Assembly: GCA_050180485.1 (NCBI GenBank)
Contig: JBFXED010000019.1
Span: 1-64,000, forward strand
Length of the DNA stretch: 64,000 nucleotides
Direction of reading: 5' to 3'
Source: CADEGL01 sp050180485
Lineage (GTDB): Bacteria; Pseudomonadota; Alphaproteobacteria; CADEGL01
Shown here: one piece after another, positions 25,685 to 34,689 of the stretch
How positions within the stretch are numbered: the first letter of the stretch is position 1
How the letters are laid out: the number at the start of each line of letters is the position of its first letter
Notes under the pieces: model-generated
Told to the model about the DNA's origin: nothing
Databases searched by the model: none
What the model saw: only the letters and a program-made list of their open reading frames with translations
Program-made: the position numbers and the translations under genes

Positions 25685-27034
25685 CTAACCCGCGGCGCGA
25701 GCGATCGCGTCCGCGATGCCGTCGACCACGCGCGTGACCTTGGTGGAATCCTCGCCTTCGGCCATCACACGGATCACGGGTTCGGTCCCCGAGGTGCGGA
25801 TCAGCACGCGTCCGGCCCCCTTCAGTTCCGCTTCGCCCGCCTTGATCGCATCCTTGACCGAAGCGCTTTCCAACGGTGCCTGGCCCTTCGTGTATCGCAC
25901 ATTCTTGAGGATCTGGGGCAGCGGTTCGAAACAGCGCGTGACCTCGCTGACCGGCCGGTCGGTTTCGACAATGACGGCCAGCGCCTGCAGTGCGGCGATC
26001 AAACCATCGCCCGTGGTGATGTAGTCGTTCAGGACTAGATGACCGGACTGCTCGCCCCCGACGTTGAAGCCGCCATCGCGCATCATCTCGATGACATAAC
26101 GATCGCCGACCTTGGCGCGCTGGAGCGAAAGCCCGAGTCCGCCCAGGTAGCGTTCGAGGCCGAGGTTGGACATCACGGTGCCGACGATGCCGCCGCCCTT
26201 GAGGCGCCCAGACTTGCCCCAGGAGCGTCCGACCAGTGCCATGAGCTGGTCGCCGTCCACCTGGCGCCCGGTCTCGTCCGCCATGATGACGCGGTCGGCG
26301 TCGCCGTCGAGGGCGATGCCGAGATCCGCGCCATGCGCCACCACGGCCTCGCGCATCGTTTCGGTGTGGGTCGCGCCGCACTTCTCGTTGATGTTGAAGC
26401 CATTTGGCTCGACGGCGATGGGCACCACCTCCGCGCCCAATTCCCACAGCACGCTGGGCGCCACCTTGTAGGCCGCACCATGAGCGCAATCGACCACGAT
26501 CTTGTAGCCGTCGAGCCTGAGGCCGCGCGGAAACGTGTTCTTCACGAACTCGATATAACGGCCCTGTGCGTCATCCAGGCGCTTGGCGCGCCCGAGCTTC
26601 TCGGCCTTGGCCAGATGGTCGCCAAGGCCGTTGGACACACTCCGCTCGATCTCGCACTCGACCTCGTCGGACAGTTTGTAGCCGTCCGGCCCGAACAGCT
26701 TGATGCCGTTGTCGTTGAAGGGATTGTGCGAGGCCGAGACCATTACGCCCAGATCCGCGCGCAACGACCGGGTCAGCATCGCCACACCCGGCGTCGGGAT
26801 CGGGCCACTCATCACCACGTCCATCCCCATGGAGATGAAGCCCGCGGCAAGCGCCGGCTCCAGCATATAGCCGGACAGACGCGTGTCTTTGCCAATCACC
26901 ACCACGTGCCGGTGGTCGCCGCGGATGAAATGCCGGCCCGCCGCCATGGCCACGCGCAAGGCGGTCTCCGCCGTCATCGGCTCGACATTGGCCAACCCCC
27001 GGATACCGTCCGTGCCAAAGAGCTTAGGCGCCAT
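25685..27034 (-). CDS. glmM: Phosphoglucosamine mutase
   Basis: The protein has 449 residues from ATG 27034, with an AGGGGGA ribosome-binding site; the longer open frame is discarded. KLFGTDGIRGLAN is the start, VMVSASHNPFNDNG carries the phospho-Ser102, ALDGDADRVIMAD binds Mg2+, and GGEQSGHLVL and IRTSGTEPVIRVMAEG bind the substrate. It converts glucosamine-6-phosphate to glucosamine-1-phosphate for peptidoglycan and lipopolysaccharide precursors. The ftsH–folP–glmM order is ancient and shared with E. coli, which supports the assignment. Confidence 0.97.
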   Translation of the reverse strand: MAPKLFGTDGIRGLANVEPMTAETALRVAMAAGRHFIRGDHRHVVVIGKDTRLSGYMLEPALAAGFISMGMDVVMSGPIPTPGVAMLTRSLRADLGVMVSASHNPFNDNGIKLFGPDGYKLSDEVECEIERSVSNGLGDHLAKAEKLGRAKRLDDAQGRYIEFVKNTFPRGLRLDGYKIVVDCAHGAAYKVAPSVLWELGAEVVPIAVEPNGFNINEKCGATHTETMREAVVAHGADLGIALDGDADRVIMADETGRQVDGDQLMALVGRSWGKSGRLKGGGIVGTVMSNLGLERYLGGLGLSLQRAKVGDRYVIEMMRDGGFNVGGEQSGHLVLNDYITTGDGLIAALQALAVIVETDRPVSEVTRCFEPLPQILKNVRYTKGQAPLESASVKDAIKAGEAELKGAGRVLIRTSGTEPVIRVMAEGEDSTKVTRVVDGIADAIARAAG

Positions 27035-27077
27035 GCGTTCCCCCTGGTCCGTCCGCCGTTTTATAACAGAAAAATGT

Positions 27078-28253
27078 TCAGCTCGCCGCCGATGCCGCGC
27101 CCGACGCGGGACGGTCGGCAAGGCCGCGCACGGCGCGCCACACGGCAAGAGCCTGAGCCGTTTCCGCCACGTCGTGGATGCGCAGCACGTGCGCACCCTG
27201 ATCGAGCGCGAGCAACGCCGCGGCCAACGACGCGGGCAAGCGTTCTTGGGGCGTCGAGCCACGCTTCACCGCCGAGACCAGTCCCTTGCGCGAGGCGCCG
27301 ACAGCTAGCGCGCAGCCAAGGCCGTGATAGAGCGCCAGCTCGGCCATTACCTGGGCGTTCTGCGCGGACGTCTTGGCGAAGCCGAGGCCGGGATCGAGCA
27401 CGATGCGTTCGGCGGCGATGCCGGCGGCGGCACAGGCTTCGAGGCGCGCGGCCAGCTCGTCATAGACGTCGAGCGGCGCATGGGCGTAACCGGTCTTAAG
27501 GTGCATCGTCGCGGGCTCGCCGCGCATATGCATTAGCACGACGGGCACGTTCCGCGTCGCGACCAGCGCTAGACTTTCCTTGTCGGCAGTCAAAGCCGAA
27601 ACATCGTTCACGAGCTTGGCGCCGGCATCGAGCGCGGCCGCCATGACCTGCGCCCGCCGCGTATCGATGGACACGGGGATACCCGCCGCGGCCAAGGCCG
27701 AGACGACGGGAACGACGCGTGCCAGTTCGTCCACGACCGACGCGCCATTGGAGCGCGGACGGGTCGATTCGCCGCCCACGTCCACGATGCCGGCGCCAGC
27801 CTCCAGCATGCGACTTCCGTGGGCGATGGCCGTGGCTGGATCGAGAAACATACCGCCGTCGGAAAAGCTGTCCGGCGTCACGTTCAAGACGCCCATTAGC
27901 AAGGGGCGGTCGAAGGACAAGCCAGCCAGTCCAGGACGTGGCCGCGTCAGGCGTTTCAGCGCTTCATCGAACCAACGCGCGATGATTGCCCCCTCGCCGC
28001 GTGCCCAAGCCTCCAGCGCGTCGACGGGGGCGCGGCAGCGAGAGACCGCACCAAGACGTGCCGTGGCGCGCCACAAAAGTTCGCACTGAGAGAATGAGAG
28101 CGGCCCGCCCGCGAGCGCGCGAGCCGCGGGGGGCCCGGCTGGCTCGAGACCGACGGGCTTCAGGTACAGACGGAGGCCGCCCGCTTCGAGCGCGGGCGCC
28201 AGGCCGGTGGGAAGCGACGGAAGGTAAATGTCCGAGCCGCGCGGCTCAGGCAC
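27078..28253 (-). CDS. folP: Dihydropteroate synthase with N-terminal extension
   Basis: The protein has 391 residues from a GTG at 28253 that overlaps the 3' end of ftsH by 8 nt. The TIM-barrel signatures are MGVLNVTPDSFSDGG (pterin phosphate loop), IVDVGGESTRPRSNG, SIDTRRAQV, LVNDVSAL, VLMHMRG, LDPGLGFAKT and VGASRKGLV. It condenses pteridine pyrophosphate with p-aminobenzoate and is the sulfonamide target. The catalytic domain starts at about residue 118. The preceding ~115 residues (with LYLKPVGL) are not part of the canonical ~280-residue enzyme; similar extensions occur in alphaproteobacteria and their role is unknown. No better start lies within this extension. Confidence 0.93.
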   Translation of the reverse strand: MPEPRGSDIYLPSLPTGLAPALEAGGLRLYLKPVGLEPAGPPAARALAGGPLSFSQCELLWRATARLGAVSRCRAPVDALEAWARGEGAIIARWFDEALKRLTRPRPGLAGLSFDRPLLMGVLNVTPDSFSDGGMFLDPATAIAHGSRMLEAGAGIVDVGGESTRPRSNGASVVDELARVVPVVSALAAAGIPVSIDTRRAQVMAAALDAGAKLVNDVSALTADKESLALVATRNVPVVLMHMRGEPATMHLKTGYAHAPLDVYDELAARLEACAAAGIAAERIVLDPGLGFAKTSAQNAQVMAELALYHGLGCALAVGASRKGLVSAVKRGSTPQERLPASLAAALLALDQGAHVLRIHDVAETAQALAVWRAVRGLADRPASGAASAAS

Positions 28254-30183
28254 CCGGCTGCGGCTCCGGTTCGAGACCGCTCGGCCGGCCCTTGTCCTTG
28301 GAACCCGTGGTGGGCACCGAGGTGCGCCGCCCGCCGCCGCTGTCCGAACGGGACGCGGGCGGTTCGGTCGGCCGGTAGATGGACTCGCCGCGTAGGATGG
28401 CACGGATGTCCTCGGCCGACAGAGTCTCGTATTCGAGCAACGCCTTAGCGATCTTGTGCAGATCCTCGACGCGTTCGGTCAGGATTTGGCGCGCCTTCGT
28501 CTCGCCGGCCTGGACGAGCTTGCGGATTTCCTCGTCGATGATCTTCGCCGTCTCTTCGGAGAGGTTCTTGCGAGTCGTGACGGAGTGGCCGAGGAAAACC
28601 TCTTCCTCGTTGTCGCCATAGCGCAGGGGCCCAAGTTTCTCGTTCATACCCCACTCGGTGACCATGCGACGCGCTAGGTCGGTCGCACGGCGGATATCGT
28701 CGGAAGCGCCCGTGGTGATCGATTCCTGGCCGAAGATCAGCTCTTCCGCCACGCGCCCGCCGAACAGGCTGGCCAACAACGCCTCAAGCTCGCGCCGGGT
28801 CTGGCTGTACTTGTCGCGCTCGGGCAGGAACATGGTGACGCCCAGCGCGCGGCCGCGCGGGATGATGGTAACCTTGTGCAGCGGGTCGTGGCCCTCGACG
28901 GTCAACATGAGAAGCGCATGGCCGCCTTCGTGATAGGCCGTGCGGCGCTTCTCTTCCTCCGTCATGACCATGGAGCGGCGCTCGGCACCCATGAGGACCT
29001 TGTCCTTGGCCTCTTCCATCTCGGTCATGGTGACCATGCGCTTGCCCTTGCGCGCAGCGATCAGGGCGGATTCGTTCACGAGATTCGCAAGATCGGCACC
29101 GGAGAAGCCGGGTGTGCCGCGGGCGATCACCTTGAGGTCCACGTCGGGCGCCATGGGCACCTTGCGCGTGTGCACGCGCAGGATGTGCTCGCGGCCCTGG
29201 ATGTCGGGATTTGGCACCACGACCTGACGGTCGAAACGGCCGGGCCGCAGCAGCGCCGGGTCCAGCACGTCGGGCCGGTTGGTGGCCGCGATCAGGATGA
29301 CGCCCTCGTTGGTCTCGAAGCCGTCCATCTCGACCAGCAACTGATTCAGCGTCTGCTCGCGCTCGTCGTTGCCGCCGCCGAGCCCAGCGCCGCGATGGCG
29401 GCCGACCGCGTCGATTTCGTCGATGAAGATGATACAGGGCGCATTCTTCTTACCCTGCTCGAACATGTCGCGCACGCGGCTGGCGCCGACGCCAACGAAC
29501 ATCTCGACGAAGTCCGAGCCCGAGATGGTGAAGAACGGCACGTTGGCCTCGCCCGCGATGGCGCGCGCGAGAAGCGTCTTGCCGGTGCCCGGCGGACCGA
29601 CCAGAAGCACGCCCTTGGGAATCTTGCCACCCAGGCGCTGGAACTTCTGCGGGTCCTTGAGGAATTCAACGATCTCTTCGACTTCCTGCTTAGCCTCCTC
29701 GACGCCCGCGACGTCGTCGAAGGTCACGCGGCCGGTCTTTTCCGTCAAAAGCCGCGCGCGCGACTTGCCGAAGCCCATGGCCCGGCCGCCCCCCGATTGC
29801 ATCTGGCGCATGAAGAAGATCCAAACGCCGATCAGGAGCAGCATCGGGAACCAGGAGATCAGGACGGAGAGCAAGGGATGCATGCTCTCCTCGATCGGCT
29901 GCGCGGTGATGCGCACGCCCTTGGACTGCAGCTTGCTGACGAGGTTGGGATCGTTCGGCGCATACGTGCCGAACGCCTTGCCGTCATTCAGGCGGCCGGA
30001 AATGTTGGCGCCCTGGATGGTCACTTCGGTGACGCGTCCGGCCTCGACCTCGTTCAGGAAGTCGGAAAATGCCAGCTGGGACTGGGGACCACGGCCGGAG
30101 TTGCCCTGGAACAGGCTGAACAGCGCCACCAGGAGCAGCGCGATGATGATCCAGAGCGCGAAATTCTTACCGAAATTGTTCAC
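28246..30183 (-). CDS. ftsH: ATP-dependent zinc metalloprotease FtsH
   Basis: The protein has 645 residues. Two N-terminal transmembrane segments (about 8–25 and 103–124) flank a periplasmic domain. The AAA module has Walker A GPPGTGKT (196–203), Walker B IIFIDEIDAV (251–260) and the arginine finger region PALLRPGRFDRQ. The zinc site is HEGGH (418–422). The C-terminal tail is disordered and charged. It degrades membrane and regulatory proteins, including RpoH and LpxC in E. coli. It is likely expressed from its own promoter just upstream and followed by overlapping folP. Confidence 0.98.
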   Translation of the reverse strand: MNNFGKNFALWIIIALLLVALFSLFQGNSGRGPQSQLAFSDFLNEVEAGRVTEVTIQGANISGRLNDGKAFGTYAPNDPNLVSKLQSKGVRITAQPIEESMHPLLSVLISWFPMLLLIGVWIFFMRQMQSGGGRAMGFGKSRARLLTEKTGRVTFDDVAGVEEAKQEVEEIVEFLKDPQKFQRLGGKIPKGVLLVGPPGTGKTLLARAIAGEANVPFFTISGSDFVEMFVGVGASRVRDMFEQGKKNAPCIIFIDEIDAVGRHRGAGLGGGNDEREQTLNQLLVEMDGFETNEGVILIAATNRPDVLDPALLRPGRFDRQVVVPNPDIQGREHILRVHTRKVPMAPDVDLKVIARGTPGFSGADLANLVNESALIAARKGKRMVTMTEMEEAKDKVLMGAERRSMVMTEEEKRRTAYHEGGHALLMLTVEGHDPLHKVTIIPRGRALGVTMFLPERDKYSQTRRELEALLASLFGGRVAEELIFGQESITTGASDDIRRATDLARRMVTEWGMNEKLGPLRYGDNEEEVFLGHSVTTRKNLSEETAKIIDEEIRKLVQAGETKARQILTERVEDLHKIAKALLEYETLSAEDIRAILRGESIYRPTEPPASRSDSGGGRRTSVPTTGSKDKGRPSGLEPEPQPGA

Positions 30184-30202
30184 TTTGCCATCCGTTCCGC
30201 CG

Positions 30203-30242
30203 GTTCCGGGAGGCTCCGCCCACGCGGCCTCGTTCCCGGAAC
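30203..30242. repeat. Inverted repeat in the ftsH leader
   Basis: GTTCCGGGA (30203–30211) and TCCCGGAAC (30234–30242) are perfect 9-nt complements with a 22-nt spacer. On the minus strand the structure falls in the ftsH leader, 20 to 59 nt before the start codon. There is no T run, so it is not a normal terminator for tilS. Confidence 0.55.
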
Positions 30243-30260
30243 GCTCCAGGGCGTCCTATG

Positions 30261-30288
30261 AAAATAGCGCATCCGTGACATTAAACAA
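30261..30288 (-). promoter_or_regulatory. Candidate ftsH promoter
   Basis: On the minus strand TTGTTT (30288–30283) and TATTTT (30266–30261) have a 16-nt spacer and sit about 80 nt upstream of the ftsH start. They resemble a sigma-70 promoter. The segment is the only AT-rich stretch between tilS and ftsH. The match is moderate, and a sigma-32 promoter cannot be excluded. Confidence 0.35.
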
Positions 30289-31609
30289 CGGCAAAGGGCG
30301 CGCCCATCAGGGACTCTTCGGGCTTAAATTTGCATCGGATGGGCGGCTTTTTCCGGCCGGTTTCTCGCAGGTACCCGGCGGGGGGAACGGCAACCAGTCC
30401 CTTGCGGCCCCAAAGGGCCGGCAATGAAGGGCGAACGGCGGCCGGGAACGTCGAGAGGCGCTCCTTGAGTGCCTGATCGCGCGCGCCAAAGTTCACCGGG
30501 CCAACAAATACATCCTTCCCGACGCGCGCCTCGACCTCGAAACGGTCATCCCAAACTGCACGGCCTCCGGCAAGCGGTACCTTGCCCGCCACCGCACCGG
30601 CTTCACGGCACACAAGAAGCGATTCGCGCCAGGACAATACGCGGCATCCGGCCAAGGTCCGTCCTTGCGCACCCGGCCGCGAAAGCTCGCCGAGCAAACG
30701 TTCCAAATTCTCCAACCGCGGCGGGTAGGCAGCTCCACTTACGGTCCTGAGGATGCGGGCCGTGGCACGCAAGGCGATCTCCGGCGGCGCGGCGAGGAGT
30801 TTTTCGCGGTCGAGCAGACAAAAGCCGGCCGGATGCAGCATGACGGTTTCCGCGAGCATATCGGCGACAGCCATTTCGAGCGTCGCACGCGCGCGTGCCA
30901 AGCGGCTCGCCGTGCGTGCCAATCGCGGGCCGGACAATCCTTCCGCCGAGAGCGAGGGAAGCAATTGACGCATTCGCACCCGCGCATGGTCGCGATCGCG
31001 GTTGGTCGGATCGTCGACCCAATCCTGTCGGGCACGGCGCAACGCGGCCTCCAGCCGGGCGCGCGGCACGTCCAGCAGCGGCCGCAGCACGCGGACGGAG
31101 GGAAGCTCGTGCACCGGCGCCATGGCGGCCAAGCCGTCCACGCCACTGCCGCGCGCGAGACGCAGCAGATACGTCTCCGCCTGGTCATCGGCATGATGGG
31201 CGAGCAGCAAGTGAAGAACGCCATGGCGCGCGCACCAGCCGGAAAGAAGCCCATAGCGCGCTGCGCGCGCGGCAGCCTGGATGTTGGCCGCGGGCTTCGT
31301 TCCGCGCCATGCGATGATTCGATGTTCGACGCCGCGCGCGCGCAGCCAACGCCCCACGCGGCGCGCTTCGGCCGCCGCCTCCGGCCGCAGACCGTGATCG
31401 ACCGTGAGCGCGGTCAGGCCGCCGCCGCGTTTGCGTACCCATGCCGCAGCGAACAGAGCCAATGCCAAGCTGTCGGCGCCGCCCGAGACCGCCACGGCCA
31501 AGCGCGGATGTTTTTCGAACGGCCCCAGCCGTTGGATGGCACGCGCAAATTCCCGATGCGTGAGAGGTTCGACCGTCACCCCGCGAGGCTCCAGCCGAAC
31601 AGAGATCAC
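30281..31609 (-). CDS. tilS: tRNA(Ile)-lysidine synthetase
   Basis: The protein has 442 residues with a GTG start overlapping the cpoB stop (GTGA). The N-type ATP-pyrophosphatase PP-loop AVSGGADSLAL (residues ~40–50), LTALTVDHGLRPEA and LLAHHADDQAETYLLRL are diagnostic; the acceptor and substrate-binding regions follow. It modifies C34 of tRNA-Ile(CAU) to lysidine, which is essential for AUA decoding. The C-terminal half is diverged, as usual. It is translated from the pal–cpoB transcript or coupled to it. Confidence 0.94.
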   Translation of the reverse strand: MISVRLEPRGVTVEPLTHREFARAIQRLGPFEKHPRLAVAVSGGADSLALALFAAAWVRKRGGGLTALTVDHGLRPEAAAEARRVGRWLRARGVEHRIIAWRGTKPAANIQAAARAARYGLLSGWCARHGVLHLLLAHHADDQAETYLLRLARGSGVDGLAAMAPVHELPSVRVLRPLLDVPRARLEAALRRARQDWVDDPTNRDRDHARVRMRQLLPSLSAEGLSGPRLARTASRLARARATLEMAVADMLAETVMLHPAGFCLLDREKLLAAPPEIALRATARILRTVSGAAYPPRLENLERLLGELSRPGAQGRTLAGCRVLSWRESLLVCREAGAVAGKVPLAGGRAVWDDRFEVEARVGKDVFVGPVNFGARDQALKERLSTFPAAVRPSLPALWGRKGLVAVPPAGYLRETGRKKPPIRCKFKPEESLMGAPFAVV

Positions 31610-32523
31610 TTGCAGCCGAGACGGATGCTTTCCGCCTGGACACTCTGCTTGGTGGCTACGGACGCCGTCGGGTACTGGGTCTGGAACTGCTTGAAGGCGG
31701 TGCAGGCCTCGTCCTTCTTGTTAAGCTGGGCCAGCGACACGCCGAGCTTCTGCAAGCTCTCGGGCGCCTTCGAGCCATCGGGGAACTTCTCGTAGCTCTG
31801 GGCGAACGAGACGGCCGACTTCGTGTAGTCCTTGTTCACGAAATACATCTGGCCGAGCCAGAACAGCGCATTGCCCGTGAGTGGGTGGTTCGGATGGGCG
31901 TCAGCGAAGGCGCGCATGGCCTTCTCGCCCTGGACATAATCGTTCTGCTTCAGGAAATCGAAGGCGAACTTGAACTGCTCGTCCGGCGTGCCGGGCGGCA
32001 GAAGCATGGGTGCGGACGATGCGGCCGGCGGCGCGCTGGCCTGCTGCGAGCCCGGAGCCGGCATCGGCGCGATCGGCTTGGTGCCGGGCGGAACGCCGGG
32101 GGCCGCAGCTCCCGCAGCTCCTGCGGGCGCCTTGCCCTCCGCCGGGCCGCGCTGACCGTCTTCGATCGCCTTCAGGCGGAACTCCGCGTCGCTGAATTTC
32201 TTGTCCATGGTCTTGTCGACCTGGTTCAGCTTGAGGCCGAGTTCTTCGATCCGTCCGTTCATCTCGCGCATTTGCGATTCGATGGCGGAGATGCGCATCT
32301 CCATCTGCACCAGCGCAGCCGAGCCGCCGCTCGTGGTGCCGGGCGCCGCGGAGGGAGCGGCCGCCGAAGATGGGCCGGCGCGGCCCATCTGCTGTTGCAG
32401 GATCTGCATGTCGCGCTCAAGCCGGTCCAAGCGGGCCGAATCGCTTTGCGCGAGAACCGTGCCCGAAAACAGGACGGACGCCACGGCCGCCACCGCGCCC
32501 ACGAACGCATGAGTCTGCCGCAT
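31606..32523 (-). CDS. cpoB: Tol–Pal cell-division coordinator CpoB/YbgF
   Basis: The protein has 305 residues. A signal peptide (MRQTHAFVGAVAAVASVLFS, cleaved near VLAQS) precedes an N-terminal coiled coil (residues ~30–110, SARLDRLERDMQILQQQM). A Pro/Ala linker follows, then a C-terminal TPR-like YbgF domain (TPDEQFKFAFDFLKQNDYVQGEKA and LFWLGQMYF). It acts in the periplasm to link peptidoglycan synthesis to Tol-driven outer-membrane constriction. It lies directly downstream of pal, as in E. coli. Start chosen at ATG 32523 because the signal peptide begins there. Confidence 0.93.
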   Translation of the reverse strand: MRQTHAFVGAVAAVASVLFSGTVLAQSDSARLDRLERDMQILQQQMGRAGPSSAAAPSAAPGTTSGGSAALVQMEMRISAIESQMREMNGRIEELGLKLNQVDKTMDKKFSDAEFRLKAIEDGQRGPAEGKAPAGAAGAAAPGVPPGTKPIAPMPAPGSQQASAPPAASSAPMLLPPGTPDEQFKFAFDFLKQNDYVQGEKAMRAFADAHPNHPLTGNALFWLGQMYFVNKDYTKSAVSFAQSYEKFPDGSKAPESLQKLGVSLAQLNKKDEACTAFKQFQTQYPTASVATKQSVQAESIRLGCK

Positions 32524-32693
32524 TCTCTGTCCTCTCTGCCTGATGCAGGGTCGGGGCGCCCAGATGAGGGCGAAAACCCGAACGAACGTGCCGTTCATTT
32601 TAGACAAAACTAAGGCGCCTGCCCAACGCTCCGGCATCTCGGCCGGAGGCGGGCAGGCGCCCCGAAGAAACGTCCGACGAAGTGTCGGGCGGA

Positions 32694-33215
32694 TTAGTTC
32701 ACGCGGGCGTAGCCGTTACGATTTTTCGCCCAAGCGTCCTCGTTCGAACCCATCACCCACGGCTTGTCCTTGCCGAAGCTGATCGTCGTCAGACGGTTGG
32801 GATTCACGCCACGCGCGAGAAGGTAGTTCTTCACCGCGTTCGCGCGACGCTCGCCCAGCGCCAAGTTGTACTCACGCGTGCCGCGCTCGTCGCAATTGCC
32901 TTCGATCGTGAGCGTCACGTTCGGATACTTCGCGAGCCATGCAGCCCAACCGTCGAGCGTTCCGGCCGCATCGGTCCGAATGTCCGACTTGTCGAAATCG
33001 AAGAACACGCGGTCGCCGTACTGCTTCGCCAGATCTTCCTGCGAACCGGGGCGCGGGCCTGCCGGCATCGGCGGCGGCGGAGCCGGCGCGGGTGCGGGCG
33101 GCGCGGCGGTGGACTGACCGGAGCTGGCCACGGTGGCCTTGGTTTCGGGCGAGCTTTCGCAGGCGGTCAACATGACCACGGCGGCGAACGCGACGAGGAC
33201 TGTTCTGAAACGCAT
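32694..33215 (-). CDS. pal: Peptidoglycan-associated lipoprotein Pal
   Basis: The protein has 173 residues. Signal peptide and lipobox VVMLTAC put the lipidated Cys at residue 19, with an AGAGGAA ribosome-binding site upstream. A Pro-rich linker (APAPAPPPP) leads to an OmpA-like domain with VFFDFDKSDI, IEGNCDERGTREYNLALGERRANAV and GVNPNRLTTISFGKDKP, which bind diaminopimelate of peptidoglycan. It anchors the outer membrane and partners TolB. It lies 140 nt after tolB and 170 nt before cpoB. Confidence 0.96.
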   Translation of the reverse strand: MRFRTVLVAFAAVVMLTACESSPETKATVASSGQSTAAPPAPAPAPPPPMPAGPRPGSQEDLAKQYGDRVFFDFDKSDIRTDAAGTLDGWAAWLAKYPNVTLTIEGNCDERGTREYNLALGERRANAVKNYLLARGVNPNRLTTISFGKDKPWVMGSNEDAWAKNRNGYARVN

Positions 33216-33355
33216 CTTTTATCTTCCTCTCAAGGACCGGGTCCGCTTACTGACGCGAAGCGGGCGAAGACGCGGCAAGGGAAAACGCCGAGACGCAGAT
33301 AAAGTTCCGCTGCTCCTGAAAGAAGCGGTTTCGCGGGGACTATACGAATCGCCCC

Positions 33356-34687
33356 TTATGGAATCAAGGGCGACCATGCCGGATCCGAGCCATCCATGGG
33401 GGTTACGACCTCCCTTTCGTTGTGTCCCGTGATGTCGATCGAATACAGCCGCGCCACGCCGCCACGCCCCTGTTTATCTTGGGGAGTCTGGCGGTAATAC
33501 ATGAGAACCCGCCCGTTCGGCGCCCAGGTCGGCCCCTCGACCAGGAAGGCGCTGGTCAGCATGCGTTCGTCGGACCCGTCGGGCCGCATGATCCCGATAT
33601 AGAACTGACCTTGGTGCATCTTGGTAAACGCGATGTAATCGCCACGCGGCGACCAAACCGGGGTCGCGTAGCGGCCGGGGCCATTGCTCAAGCGGCGCAC
33701 GCCCGAACCGTCGGCGTTCATGATGTAGAGCTGCTGGCTGCCACCCCGGTCGGAATTGAAGACGATCTGGTTGCTGTCCGGCGAATAGGATGGCGACGTA
33801 TCGATCGCCAGATCGTTAGTCAGGCGCGTCACTTTCCGTGTGCGCAAGTCCATCGTATAGATTTCGGAATTGCCGTCTTGCGCCATGCTCATGATGACTT
33901 TCTGCCCATCGGGCGAGAAGCGCGGCGCGAAGGTCATGCCGGGGAAATCGCCCAGCACCTCCTGCTTACCCGTGTCGATGCTAAGTAAATATACCCGGGG
34001 CCGATCACCCACGATGGCGAAGTAGGTGATCTCCTGCAGCGTCGGCGAAAAACGCGGCGTCAGGGTCAGGTGCCGTCCATCGGTCAGGAAACGGTGATTG
34101 GCGCCGTCCTGATCCATGATGGCCAGCCGCTTGGTTCGCCGCGTGGACGGCCCTTGCTCGGAGATATAGACGACACGCGTGTCGAAATAGCCATCCTCGC
34201 CGGTCAGGCGCTTGTAGATGGCATCCGAGATCTTGTGCGCGAGGCGGCGCCAGTGCATCGGCGCCGTGGAATAAGCCAGGCCGACGAGCTGCTGTCCCGC
34301 GAATACGTCCCACAGCCGGAACTCGACGCGAAGCTGGCCGTCGCCCTGCATTTGGGCCGTACCCGTGACCAACGCGTTGGCGTTGATGACGCGCCAGTCA
34401 GGAAAGTTCGGCATCACGCGCAGCGACGCCGCATTCTGGATGAAAGCGCGCTGGTCGATGGGCTTGAACAGGCCCGAGCGCTCCAGGTCGGCGGCGATGA
34501 CCCCCGTCACGTCCTTGCCCATCTGGACTTCCTGCGGATTGTCGCCCGCGAAGTCGGTGATGGCGATCGGCATCGGGGCCCGGAAGCCCTCGGTGATGTC
34601 CACGCGCAAATCCGCGCGCGCGGGCAACGCGGCCCACATCACGCCGATCACGACGAGGAACAGGGTGCGGAGGATCGATCGGGTCAT
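33356..34687 (-). CDS. tolB: Tol–Pal system protein TolB
   Basis: The protein has 443 residues from ATG 34687, 2 nt after the tolA stop. A signal peptide (about residues 1–25, ending ALPARA) is followed by the N-terminal alpha/beta domain and a six-bladed beta-propeller. Its repeats read LTLTPRFSPTLQEITYF, FAPRFSPDGQKVIMSM, DTSPSYSPDSNQIVFNSD and ATPVWSPRGDYIAFT. It is periplasmic, binds Pal and hands the signal from TolA. The last 100 residues contain the usual GRVLMYYRQTP blade. Confidence 0.96.
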   Translation of the reverse strand: MTRSILRTLFLVVIGVMWAALPARADLRVDITEGFRAPMPIAITDFAGDNPQEVQMGKDVTGVIAADLERSGLFKPIDQRAFIQNAASLRVMPNFPDWRVINANALVTGTAQMQGDGQLRVEFRLWDVFAGQQLVGLAYSTAPMHWRRLAHKISDAIYKRLTGEDGYFDTRVVYISEQGPSTRRTKRLAIMDQDGANHRFLTDGRHLTLTPRFSPTLQEITYFAIVGDRPRVYLLSIDTGKQEVLGDFPGMTFAPRFSPDGQKVIMSMAQDGNSEIYTMDLRTRKVTRLTNDLAIDTSPSYSPDSNQIVFNSDRGGSQQLYIMNADGSGVRRLSNGPGRYATPVWSPRGDYIAFTKMHQGQFYIGIMRPDGSDERMLTSAFLVEGPTWAPNGRVLMYYRQTPQDKQGRGGVARLYSIDITGHNEREVVTPMDGSDPAWSPLIP

Positions 34688-34689
34688 GA

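Noticed and set aside
28876..30261. 461-codon plus-strand frame opposite ftsH
   Set aside because: Mirror of the FtsH coding frame; no start site, no known motif.
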